A program made the translations under genes and the position numbers. From assembly GCA_022573065.1 (NCBI GenBank), contig JACZUQ010000004.1:11256-19850 (forward strand): a stretch of DNA of 8,595 bases, read 5' to 3'. Shown here one piece after another: positions 1 through 6,251 of the stretch. The stretch is from Nitrososphaerota archaeon. Its GTDB lineage: Archaea; Thermoproteota; Nitrososphaeria; Nitrososphaerales; Nitrosopumilaceae. Positions within the stretch are counted from its first letter, which is position 1. Each line of letters begins with the position of its first letter. The notes below the pieces were generated by a model. It was not told where the DNA came from. It worked only from the letters and a program-made list of their open reading frames with translations, and did no database searches.

Positions 1-1256
1 AGTGCTACAGGGTCATCTATCTTCTCTCCCATCTTGAAAGGCAAAATAGGTACAGTTGGAGCTATTAACATGTCAACTTTTTTTAGAGCCTCGTTTACTT
101 CAGCCGTTAATTTACTTTTAACTTTCAATGCTTTCAAAAAATATCTTCCAGCATATCCTGCAGAAGGTACAAACCCTCCAAGAATTAGTCTTCGAGTGAC
201 CTCCGGACCAAAATTTTTTCTTGCTTTAGATATGTATGAATTAAATTCGTAACCTTCAATATCAAAATCAAAACCATAACGAAGATTATCATATCTTGCA
301 AGATTACTTCCTGCTTCTGTGGATGTGATTGTATAATATGCTGCCACAGAATACTTTACCATGTCAAGTGAAATCTCTTCAAATTTTGCCCCTTGTCCTT
401 CTAAATTTGAAATCGCTTTTTTGGTTGCACTGGAAACTTGTTTATCTACTCCCTCTTGAGTCATTTCTTTGATGATTCCAATTTTTTTCCCTTCTACTCC
501 TGAATCAATGTCTTTGAGATAATCTTCATTTTGATTATCAACTGTTGTGTTGTCCCGAGGATCTTTGCCAGTAATAACATTAAGCAAAAAAGCAGTATCC
601 TCTACTGTTCTAGTCAATGGTCCAATTTGCTCAATACTATTTGAATACGATATTAGGCCGTATCTACTAATCAAACCATAAGTGGGTTTGAAGCCAACTA
701 CTGAACAAAAGCTAGCAGGATTTCTAACTGAGCCCCCAGTATCGGACCCAAGTGATGTTATGCACTCAAAGGCACTAACTGATACTGCACTACCTCCAGA
801 TGAACCTCCTGGGACGTATTCAGTATTCCATGGATTCTTGCTTGGACCAAATGCACTAAATTCGGTACTAAAACCCATTGCAAATTCATCAAGGTTAGTT
901 TTTCCAATAATTATGGCATCTTCAGATTTTAGCTTGGAAATTACAGTAGCATCATATGGAGCTACAAAATTCTCTAGCATTTTTGATGCACATGTAGTTT
1001 TTGTCCCTTTAACACAAATATTGTCTTTGATAGAAATTGGCATCCCAATGCATGTGCCAAGATCCTCATTTGATTTTATTTTCTTATCGATTATTCTAGC
1101 CTGATCAACAGCTTGTTCATTTATTGATAAAAATGCATGTAGTTCTGAATCCACTTTTTGAATTCTTTCCATAGTTTTTAAAACAAATTCTTCAACTGTA
1201 AAATTACCACTTTTAATATTCTCAATATACTTTAAAGCAGAAATTCCCAGGTCCAA
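1..1256 (-). CDS. gatA: Asp-tRNA(Asn)/Glu-tRNA(Gln) amidotransferase subunit A (3' part missing)
   Basis: Amidase-signature subunit of GatCAB. It hydrolyses glutamine and passes the ammonia to GatB, which converts mischarged Asp-tRNA(Asn) to Asn-tRNA(Asn). The window shows 418 codons; the C-terminus and stop lie beyond the left edge (family length is about 470-490). The Lys-cisSer-Ser catalytic triad is visible: Lys77 in GMPISIKDN, Ser152 in GGSSGGSA and Ser176 in GSDTGGSVRNP, with the usual 24-residue spacing between the two serines. The following VVGFKPTYG and the DMLIAPT strand near the window edge also fit. No ATG is available in frame between an upstream stop and the conserved first helix, so I chose the TTG at 1256-1254. 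It lies one base after the gatC stop and gives an N-terminus (LDLGISALKYIEN) matching family length. It is probably translated by coupling to gatC; no clear Shine-Dalgarno site was seen. gatB is not in the window. Confidence 0.95.
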   Translation of the reverse strand, partial: MDLGISALKYIENIKSGNFTVEEFVLKTMERIQKVDSELHAFLSINEQAVDQARIIDKKIKSNEDLGTCIGMPISIKDNICVKGTKTTCASKMLENFVAPYDATVISKLKSEDAIIIGKTNLDEFAMGFSTEFSAFGPSKNPWNTEYVPGGSSGGSAVSVSAFECITSLGSDTGGSVRNPASFCSVVGFKPTYGLISRYGLISYSNSIEQIGPLTRTVEDTAFLLNVITGKDPRDNTTVDNQNEDYLKDIDSGVEGKKIGIIKEMTQEGVDKQVSSATKKAISNLEGQGAKFEEISLDMVKYSVAAYYTITSTEAGSNLARYDNLRYGFDFDIEGYEFNSYISKARKNFGPEVTRRLILGGFVPSAGYAGRYFLKALKVKSKLTAEVNEALKKVDMLIAPTVPILPFKMGEKIDDPVA

Positions 1257-1257
1257 A

Positions 1258-1524
1258 TCAAACCATCTTTGGCGCTCTAATGTAGGAGTCTTTGTAATTT
1301 TTCAAATTTTCGATAAGCTTTTCTTCATAAGGAATGTATTTGTCCTCTCTAAGATTATCCAGTGTTTGCTCTCTTACGATTAATTCTTCTGACTCTACAT
1401 TAGCTTTATCAAGAATATCAAAATAGGCAATCATTTTTTGTACTCTATCTATGTGTACAAGATGATCATCAATTTCAATTCTCATTAATTTTGCGACGTG
1501 CTCTATCTCTTCTTTAGATACCAT
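1258..1524 (-). CDS. gatC: Asp-tRNA(Asn)/Glu-tRNA(Gln) amidotransferase subunit C
   Basis: Small GatCAB subunit that wraps around and stabilises the GatA-GatB interface; it has no catalytic residues. The 88-residue protein has the normal length (about 90-100). It begins with the usual helical segment (EEIEHVAKLMRIEID), followed by the conserved LREDK motif (about residues 58-62) and the C-terminal Y-I-R-A-P-K-M-V, equivalent to the family's YFRVPRI-like end that lies against GatA. The ATG start at 1524 is well supported by an AGGAGTGA ribosome-binding sequence 5 bases upstream, which overlaps the aspS stop codon (TAG, 1536-1534). It sits between aspS and gatA with 9-bp and 1-bp gaps, so the three genes almost certainly form one operon. 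Confidence 0.94.
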   Translation of the reverse strand: MVSKEEIEHVAKLMRIEIDDHLVHIDRVQKMIAYFDILDKANVESEELIVREQTLDNLREDKYIPYEEKLIENLKNYKDSYIRAPKMV

Positions 1525-1535
1525 TTTTCACTCCT
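1525..1535 (-). promoter_or_regulatory. Shine-Dalgarno site of gatC overlapping the aspS stop
   Basis: On the minus strand the sequence AGGAGTGA precedes the gatC ATG by a short A-rich spacer and includes the last bases of the aspS TAG stop. It is the only strong anti-16S complement I noticed in front of a gene in this window, so gatC appears to recruit ribosomes itself or to re-initiate after aspS. Confidence 0.7.
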
Positions 1536-2844
1536 ACGGTGTCAATCTATCAACATCTCTAGGATAAAATGTTGTATCACGTATATTTTCTGTCCCTGTA
1601 AGTGCCATCATTAATCGCTCCAAACCAATTCCGCAACCTGCATGAGGGGGAACACCATAATCAAAAGCTCCTAAATGATATTCAAATGCATCAACCTTCA
1701 TTCCTTTGTTTTTCATACGTTCAACAAGCTCTTCTTTTTTCTCAATTCTGGTACTTCCTGATGATAATTCTAAATCACCAAACATTAGATCAAATGAATC
1801 AGAAATCTTTGGATTTTCTTTACTTACCTTAACGTAGAAGGGTTTTGGACCTGTAGGCCAGTCTTTAATGAAATAAAATCCATCTAAACCAATTTTTTGC
1901 AGATTTGATGGATATAGATCATCGCCCCATTCTGTTTTTACTCCTGCTTTTTGCATTTTTTCAACTAATTCTGTATATGTATAACGCGGAATTAATTCTG
2001 GAACATTTGGAACTGTAAATTCTACATCATTGTTTTCTTTTGTATAATCATTAACCGATTGAATTGTTTTTTTTATTATTTGCTCAATTCTGTCCATTAC
2101 ATCATTGTAATCTACAAATGCTTCTTCAAGATCAATTGAAATCGCTTCAGCCAAATGTCTGTTTGTCCTAGATGGTTCGGCACGAAATATTGGTGCAATC
2201 TCAAAAACTTTTTCAAAACTCATAGTAAGTTGTTCTTTGTATAATTGTGGGCTTTGTGCTAGAAACGCCTCTTTATTATAATAAAAAATTGGAAATAAAG
2301 CTGCTCCGCCTTCAGTCGCAGTCGCAATTATTTTTGGAGTGTTTATTTCAATGAAATCTTCTTGATAAAAATAATCTCTTACTGTTTTTAACACTTGGCT
2401 TCTAACTGTAAAAATATGCTGTAGAACTTTTCGTCTAAGATCAATTGATCGTACTTCTAATCTAGTATCAATGTTTTTCACAGTTTTTGCTTGTGGTTCA
2501 AATGGAGGAATTTTTTCAACTTCGGAGAAAACTCTTAATTCAGTTGGAATAATTTCTACTCCATTTGGTGCTTTTTCAGAAGATTTTATTTTTCCAGATA
2601 CTCCAATTGATGAATGTTCTTTTAACTTTGAAATTTTTTCGCGTATCTCATCAGGGCAATTTCCTGCTTTGGCAACTATCTGAATTTGTCCTAACTTATC
2701 ACGAATTGTTAAAAATGAAATGTTACCATGACCTCGTACACTCAAAACCCATCCCATAACAGTAACATCTGAACCATCTTTTGAGGGATCTAATTCTTTT
2801 GAATAATGAGTTCTACGTAAACTCCCAAGTTCGATCTTTATCAT
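1534..2844 (-). CDS. aspS: Aspartyl-tRNA synthetase, archaeal type, probably non-discriminating (Asp/Asn)
   Basis: Class IIb synthetase that charges tRNA with aspartate. Its 436 residues match the archaeal/eukaryal-type length (about 430-440) and it lacks the bacterial GAD insertion. An N-terminal OB-fold anticodon-binding domain (about 1-108) is followed by the catalytic domain. Motif 1 is at FIEINTPKI (164-172), the Asp-binding QSPQLYK at 197-203, motif 2 FRAE at 220-223 followed by the RHLAEA segment, and motif 3 GIGLER at 405-410. In the loop that reads the third anticodon base, Pro93 (SSEKAPNG) occupies the position of Lys85 of the discriminating Thermococcus enzyme; the companion Trp26 position is Leu34. 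Proline here is associated with enzymes that also accept tRNA(Asn). This fits the adjacent gatC and gatA. The alignment was made by eye from memory. The ATG at 2844 gives the conserved RRTHYS start region and has no clear Shine-Dalgarno site. Confidence 0.97.
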   Translation of the reverse strand: MIKIELGSLRRTHYSKELDPSKDGSDVTVMGWVLSVRGHGNISFLTIRDKLGQIQIVAKAGNCPDEIREKISKLKEHSSIGVSGKIKSSEKAPNGVEIIPTELRVFSEVEKIPPFEPQAKTVKNIDTRLEVRSIDLRRKVLQHIFTVRSQVLKTVRDYFYQEDFIEINTPKIIATATEGGAALFPIFYYNKEAFLAQSPQLYKEQLTMSFEKVFEIAPIFRAEPSRTNRHLAEAISIDLEEAFVDYNDVMDRIEQIIKKTIQSVNDYTKENNDVEFTVPNVPELIPRYTYTELVEKMQKAGVKTEWGDDLYPSNLQKIGLDGFYFIKDWPTGPKPFYVKVSKENPKISDSFDLMFGDLELSSGSTRIEKKEELVERMKNKGMKVDAFEYHLGAFDYGVPPHAGCGIGLERLMMALTGTENIRDTTFYPRDVDRLTP

Positions 2845-2865
2845 TACTTTATTTGTGTCTAAATC

Positions 2866-2882
2866 TTCCTCTTAAAAAATTA
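2866..2882 (-). promoter_or_regulatory. Candidate TATA box for aspS-gatC-gatA
   Basis: The minus-strand stretch ATAATTTTTTAAG (about 2883-2871) is the only TATA-like tract in front of aspS. An archaeal start site about 25 bases downstream would fall near 2850, giving a leader of only a few bases, as is common in this group. The purine run AGAGGAAGA just downstream is too far from the ATG (over 20 bases) to serve as a Shine-Dalgarno site if transcription starts there. Sequence-only call. Confidence 0.3.
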
Positions 2883-2896
2883 TGTTGAAACTAGTG

Positions 2897-2919
2897 AAAA
2901 ACGACAAGTTTCTAACTTG
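2897..2919 (-). terminator. Hairpin plus T-run, possible terminator of the NADH dehydrogenase gene
   Basis: On the minus strand CAAGTT-AGA-AACTTG (a 6-bp stem with a 3-base loop) is followed by TCG and then five T. It lies about 40 bases after the dehydrogenase stop and before aspS. This looks like an intrinsic-type terminator, although archaeal termination depends mostly on the T tract. It would separate the dehydrogenase transcript from the aspS operon. Confidence 0.45.
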
Positions 2920-2937
2920 ACATAACTGTTGCGAAAG

Positions 2938-2970
2938 TCCAGATTCTTAATTAATTATTACAAATCTGGA
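2938..2970. repeat. Inverted repeat (8-bp arms) spanning the stop of the dehydrogenase gene
   Basis: TCCAGATT at 2938-2945 pairs perfectly with AATCTGGA at 2963-2970 across a 17-base AT-only-rich loop that contains the dehydrogenase TAA stop. It could form a weak 3'-end stem-loop in the mRNA or be a protein-binding palindrome. No T-run follows it directly on the minus strand. Confidence 0.4.
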
Positions 2971-4421
2971 AAGAGTAATTCTTTCAATGTGACGACATTT
3001 TCTTTGATATCTACCTTTGTCAAGTTTTTCTTTTTTATTTGACCATATGAAGTCAAATCTCGTTTAAAGAATGAATCAACAGTCCAATCTAAAATCACTT
3101 TGATTTTTTTTCCTAGAGAAGGCATCTGAAGCACATAATATGTTCTCCAAATCAACCAAGGGATAACTCCCTGTAAATTATATCCAAATATTGCCACAAT
3201 TGCGTTTCTTTTACCTATTGTAGCCATCATACCTTTACTGTGAAATGAAAATTGATTCATTTTGTCTTTCCCAGTTAATGTCACTTTCAGATTTTGCGAT
3301 ACGGTATGACTTTGATGTATAGCATGTTGAGCAGTTGGAGGATAAGGTTTTCTGGTAGTAGAATCAATTATTTCAGCACAATCTCCTAAAGCAAACACAT
3401 TAGGATACCCTATTAATCGTAAATATTTGTCAACTTGTACTTTTCCTGATTTTCCATGTTCACATTTTAATCCAGCAATAACAGGATCAACTGTTACTCC
3501 TCCTGCCCAAATAAGAGTAGTACATGGAATTTTTTCATCAGTATCTAACAAAACATAATCTTCATCAGCATCAACAGCTTTCGTTTTAGTTATAACTTGT
3601 ATTCCTTGATTTTTTAAGGATCTCATCGCTTTTTCGCTTAGAGATTTGCTTACTTCAGGCAAGATTCCATTCTTTGATGAAACTAATATCATGTTAATTT
3701 TTTCTGGATTAATATTTGGGTACATTCTTGCTGCAGATTCTCTAATAAGATGATTGAGTTCTCCAATAGTTTCAACTCCTGCAAAACCACCCCCAACCAC
3801 TGTAAAGGTCATAAGTTTTTGTTGTAAATCAGGATCACTTGTTTGACCTGCATTTTCAAGCATGTTAATAGAATGATTTCTAATTCCTATTGCATCTTCA
3901 ATTGTTTTAATTGTAAAAGAATGTTTCTCAATGTTTTTGTTTCCAAAAAAGTTAGTAATACTTCCCATTGACAAAATAAGATAATCGTATTCTAAAGCAT
4001 GGACTTTTCCATCAAATTGCCTACTGATTGTAACTAATTTTTGTTCTAAATCAATAGAAGATACAACTGCTTGATAGAATTTAGCACGTTTACAAAAAGT
4101 ACGAATTGGTATGGAAATATCTCTGGGATGAATCATACCTGATGCAACTTCAGGCAACATGGGAGTAAATAAAAAGAAATTATCTTGATTTACAATACTA
4201 ATATCAACATTTACTTTATTTTGAAAAATATTTTGAATTTCTCTCAGTACATTTACTCCTCCAAAACCCCCACCTAAAATTAAAATTTTTTTTACTGATG
4301 GAAAATCAGATTTGTGAATATATTGAATGTGTTGTTCAAGTGTACTTTTTTTCCGAAACTCTACATCACATTTCTTGCAATGGTGCATGTACGATTTGCC
4401 CTTTTTACGTAGAAAGACCAT
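2958..4421 (-). CDS. Type II NADH dehydrogenase-like flavoprotein with N-terminal C2H2 zinc finger
   Basis: Two-dinucleotide-binding-domain flavoprotein of the NDH-2 family, expected to pass electrons from NAD(P)H through FAD to membrane quinone without pumping protons. Using the ATG at 4421 (487 residues), the FAD-binding GGGFGG lies at 50-55, the NAD(P)H-binding GGGFAG at 210-215 and the second FAD contact NVFALGDCAE at 341-350. It continues into PPTAQHAIHQ, the AQ-x-A-x-x-Q region near the quinone site in NDH-2, and ends with a Trp/Tyr-rich, basic amphipathic segment (about 420-450) suited to membrane binding. Before the FAD domain is a canonical C-x2-C-x12-H-x4-H zinc finger (Cys15, Cys18, His31, His36), which is unusual for NDH-2. 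The frame is open to a TTG at 4451, but that start lies within the promoter region. ATG 4388 (just before HHCKKC) is an equally possible start. Substrate and electron acceptor are inferred; a sulfide:quinone reductase is less likely because its conserved cysteines are not evident. Confidence 0.9.
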   Translation of the reverse strand: MVFLRKKGKSYMHHCKKCDVEFRKKSTLEQHIQYIHKSDFPSVKKILILGGGFGGVNVLREIQNIFQNKVNVDISIVNQDNFFLFTPMLPEVASGMIHPRDISIPIRTFCKRAKFYQAVVSSIDLEQKLVTISRQFDGKVHALEYDYLILSMGSITNFFGNKNIEKHSFTIKTIEDAIGIRNHSINMLENAGQTSDPDLQQKLMTFTVVGGGFAGVETIGELNHLIRESAARMYPNINPEKINMILVSSKNGILPEVSKSLSEKAMRSLKNQGIQVITKTKAVDADEDYVLLDTDEKIPCTTLIWAGGVTVDPVIAGLKCEHGKSGKVQVDKYLRLIGYPNVFALGDCAEIIDSTTRKPYPPTAQHAIHQSHTVSQNLKVTLTGKDKMNQFSFHSKGMMATIGKRNAIVAIFGYNLQGVIPWLIWRTYYVLQMPSLGKKIKVILDWTVDSFFKRDLTSYGQIKKKNLTKVDIKENVVTLKELLFPDL

Positions 4422-4449
4422 TGTTTGTGCATACACAACATACAAAATC

Positions 4450-4462
4450 AAAAAATTTATTC
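4450..4462. promoter_or_regulatory. AT-rich core shared by divergent promoters
   Basis: AAAAAATTTATT sits between the minus-strand dehydrogenase gene and the plus-strand small gene. Read on the plus strand it is a TATA-like element centred about 24 bases before the ATG at 4482, which predicts a leaderless transcript. Read on the minus strand (AATAAATTTTTT) it lies about 36 bases before the ATG at 4421, predicting a leader of roughly 10 bases. No other TATA-like tract fits either gene as well. Position and spacing are the only evidence. Confidence 0.4.
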
Positions 4463-4481
4463 GACAACATCTATCATTTTT

Positions 4482-4721
4482 ATGCCTGAGTTCAAAATTA
4501 TGGGTGTGGTTTTTTCCGAAAAAGAAAAAGCAATATGCATGATTTCAAATGCCATTGCGGCCTACTCCTTATACACTGAAAAAGGCTCTTTACCTGATAA
4601 CATATCTCTAATTGATTTCATAGTAAAGTCTACTCCAAATGAATTAAAATCTAAAATTTCGATTGAACTAATTGATGAGGTTTTTGAATATATTTCAAAA
4701 AGCCGTATGGATGATTCATAA
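4482..4721 (+). CDS. Small protein of unknown function upstream of purP
   Basis: A 79-residue open frame in the same direction as purP, ending 29 bases before it. I do not recognise a family. The protein is soluble-looking, rich in Lys, Glu, Ser and Ile, and mostly helical in character (EKEKAICMISNAIAAYSLY, then a C-terminal amphipathic ELIDEVFEYISKS segment), with no signal peptide, membrane span or metal motif. I prefer the ATG at 4482 because it lies about 24 bases after a TATA-like tract, as in leaderless archaeal genes; an in-frame ATG at 4500 is the alternative. The frame is open further upstream to 4425, but that part overlaps the divergent dehydrogenase gene and its promoter. The antisense frame across 4562-4780 is weaker. 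Without it, this stretch would be a roughly 270-bp gap, which is unusual in such compact DNA and supports a real gene. Confidence 0.6.
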   Translation: MPEFKIMGVVFSEKEKAICMISNAIAAYSLYTEKGSLPDNISLIDFIVKSTPNELKSKISIELIDEVFEYISKSRMDDS

Positions 4722-4750
4722 AGTGTATTTTTATAACTAAATATGTAGAT

Positions 4751-5776
4751 TTGACTGCAATAGCCACTCTGGGTTCTCATTGTTCTCTCCAGGTGCTAAA
4801 AGGAGCAAGAGATGAAGGTATTAAATCAATTTTGATTTGTGAAAAAAAACGAGAGAGGCTTTATAGAAGATTTAATTTTATTGATGAATTAATACTAGTC
4901 GACTCGTTTCATGAAATACTAGATCATAGATGCAATTCAATTTTAGAAAAAAATAATGCAATCTTAATTCCACATGGAACTTTAATTGCACAAATGAGTT
5001 CAAAAGAAATTGAATCAATTAAAATTCCAATATTTGGAAATAAATCAATTTTACGTTGGGAATCTGATAGATCATTAAAAGAAAAATTAATGCTTGAAGC
5101 AAAATTAAATGTCCCAAAATCAGTCTTTAGTCCTAGAGAAATTAACAAACTAGTTATTGCAAAAAGACATGGTGCTGCAGGCGGTAAAGGATACTTTATG
5201 GCTACAACTGAAGCAGAATATAATAAAAAACGTGACAATCTGATTTCACAAGGTATCATAAAAGGAGACGATGATTTGTATCTTCAAGAATATGCTTCTG
5301 GAGTTTTAGCATATTTGCAGTATTTTTATTCTCCATTAAAAGAAGAGTTGGAATTTTTTGGTGTTGATAAAAGACATGAATCTGATATTGATGGATTGGC
5401 AAGAATACCATCACAACTACAAATGAAAATGGATGAGGTTTCTTCATTTAATGTAATTGCAAATAGTCCTTTAGTACTAAGGGAGTCTTTGCTATCTGAA
5501 GTATATTCTATGGGGGAAAGATTTGTAGCTGCAGCAAAGAGACTTGTTTCTCCAGGAATGAATGGACCGTTTTGTATTGAAGGAGTTTATGATGCAGATG
5601 CAAAATTTTGGTCATTCGAATTTTCTGCAAGAATTGTTGCAGGTACAAACATTTTCATGCAAGGTTCACCATACTCTACCTTATTTTATGATGAACCAAT
5701 GAGCATGGGACGAAGAATTGCACGAGAAGTAAAAAATGCAGAATCTAGTAAACAAATAGACAAAATTGTTACCTAA
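4751..5776 (+). CDS. purP: Formate-dependent AICAR ligase (FAICAR synthetase) PurP
   Basis: Archaeal enzyme for the ninth step of purine synthesis: ATP + formate + AICAR gives FAICAR + ADP + Pi, replacing the folate-dependent transformylase half of PurH. The 341-residue length and order of motifs match PurP throughout: N-terminal IATLGSHCSLQ with the AICAR-binding His10; GNKSILRWESDR (96-107) opening the ATP-grasp part; the glycine-rich ATP loop HGAAGGKGYF (140-149); LQEYASG (178-184); GVDKRHESDIDGLARIP (204-220); LVLRESLL (241-248); and the metal/phosphate-site segment FEFSARIVAGTNIF (289-302). No in-frame ATG lies near the conserved start, so TTG at 4751 is chosen; it gives the right N-terminus. 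There is no Shine-Dalgarno site. It may be co-transcribed with the small gene 29 bp upstream, although a T/A-rich tract at 4726-4736 could be its own promoter. The 3' end overlaps the opposing gene by 8 bp. Confidence 0.96.
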   Translation: MTAIATLGSHCSLQVLKGARDEGIKSILICEKKRERLYRRFNFIDELILVDSFHEILDHRCNSILEKNNAILIPHGTLIAQMSSKEIESIKIPIFGNKSILRWESDRSLKEKLMLEAKLNVPKSVFSPREINKLVIAKRHGAAGGKGYFMATTEAEYNKKRDNLISQGIIKGDDDLYLQEYASGVLAYLQYFYSPLKEELEFFGVDKRHESDIDGLARIPSQLQMKMDEVSSFNVIANSPLVLRESLLSEVYSMGERFVAAAKRLVSPGMNGPFCIEGVYDADAKFWSFEFSARIVAGTNIFMQGSPYSTLFYDEPMSMGRRIAREVKNAESSKQIDKIVT

Positions 5777-6251
5777 ATAGGAATTTTTTTGATTTTTGTA
5801 CTAGTATAATTATTCCACTTATTGTTCCTAAAACCAGAACCGCTCCCAAAGGAAATTCTGGAACAACGAAAGTTCCAATTATTTCAATTTCTTCAGTAAA
5901 TGCTGGAACAAAAAAAGTCAAATTACTATCTGCAGTTTCCATTACTTCATAATTGACTTCAAAGCCATTAACTAGCACTGCAAATTCATTATTTTCTGCA
6001 CGAATAAGATCGGTTGGTAATTTAATTTGAAATTGAGAATCATTTACATTTTCTGTAGCAATTAACAAAGAAAATGTTTCTTTATCAATTGCCATTGCAA
6101 TTACATCTCCATTAAAATCATATTCTATATCATAAACTTCATTATCAATTTCTAAACTGTAACTTTCAGCATATGCAGAAAGATTAGAAAAAAGTAAAAG
6201 TGTAATTAATGACAAGAAAATTAAAGACATGCGTAAAGGTTTGAATGTCAA
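5769..6251 (-). CDS. Secreted surface protein with PEF-type archaeosortase sorting signal
   Basis: Protein of 160 residues, family not recognised, with a clear three-part surface architecture. An N-terminal signal peptide has basic residues Lys4 and Arg7, a hydrophobic core at 9-22 and a likely cut after Ala-Tyr-Ala28. A roughly 100-residue acidic, beta-strand-like outer domain (about 29-128) follows, with two N-x-S/T glycosylation sequons (Asn70, Asn110) and no cysteine. The C-terminus is V-P-E-F-P-L-G at 130-136, a hydrophobic helix (136-151) and the basic tail QKSKKFLFR. This PEF + helix + basic tail is the plan of PEF/PEFG-CTERM proteins processed by archaeosortases. The TTG start at 6251 overlaps the phnE stop as TTGA, implying translational coupling. 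An ATG at 6230 is possible but would remove the positive n-region of the signal peptide. As last gene of the importer operon it may help capture the substrate at the surface, which is inference. Confidence 0.8.
   Translation of the reverse strand: MTFKPLRMSLIFLSLITLLLFSNLSAYAESYSLEIDNEVYDIEYDFNGDVIAMAIDKETFSLLIATENVNDSQFQIKLPTDLIRAENNEFAVLVNGFEVNYEVMETADSNLTFFVPAFTEEIEIIGTFVVPEFPLGAVLVLGTISGIIILVQKSKKFLFR
5784..5797 (+). terminator. T-rich termination tract downstream of purP
   Basis: Seven T, GA, then five T begin 7 bases after the purP stop on the plus strand, inside the end of the convergent gene. T-rich tracts of this kind terminate archaeal transcription without a stable hairpin, and none is seen here. 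Confidence 0.5.

Noticed and set aside
34..252. 72-codon plus-strand open frame near the left edge
   Set aside because: Antisense shadow of gatA with no start signal or protein features.
682..1104. 140-codon open frame on the plus strand
   Set aside because: It is antisense to the conserved catalytic part of gatA, has no recognisable domain, and exists because of codon bias on the opposite strand.
2845..2957. tRNA or C/D-box guide RNA in the largest intergenic gap
   Set aside because: No cloverleaf, and no RTGATGA/CTGA box pair on either strand; only the two hairpins and a TATA-like tract are seen.
4422..4451. Extension of the dehydrogenase to a TTG at 4451
   Set aside because: It would start inside the AT-rich promoter core and adds residues with no homology; ATG 4421 or 4388 is more plausible.
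4562..4780. 72-codon minus-strand open frame opposite the small gene before purP
   Set aside because: It runs across the purP start and has no promoter-like tract. The plus-strand frame has better context and direction.
4924..5259. 111-codon minus-strand open frame inside purP
   Set aside because: Opposite strand of a fully conserved purP coding region.
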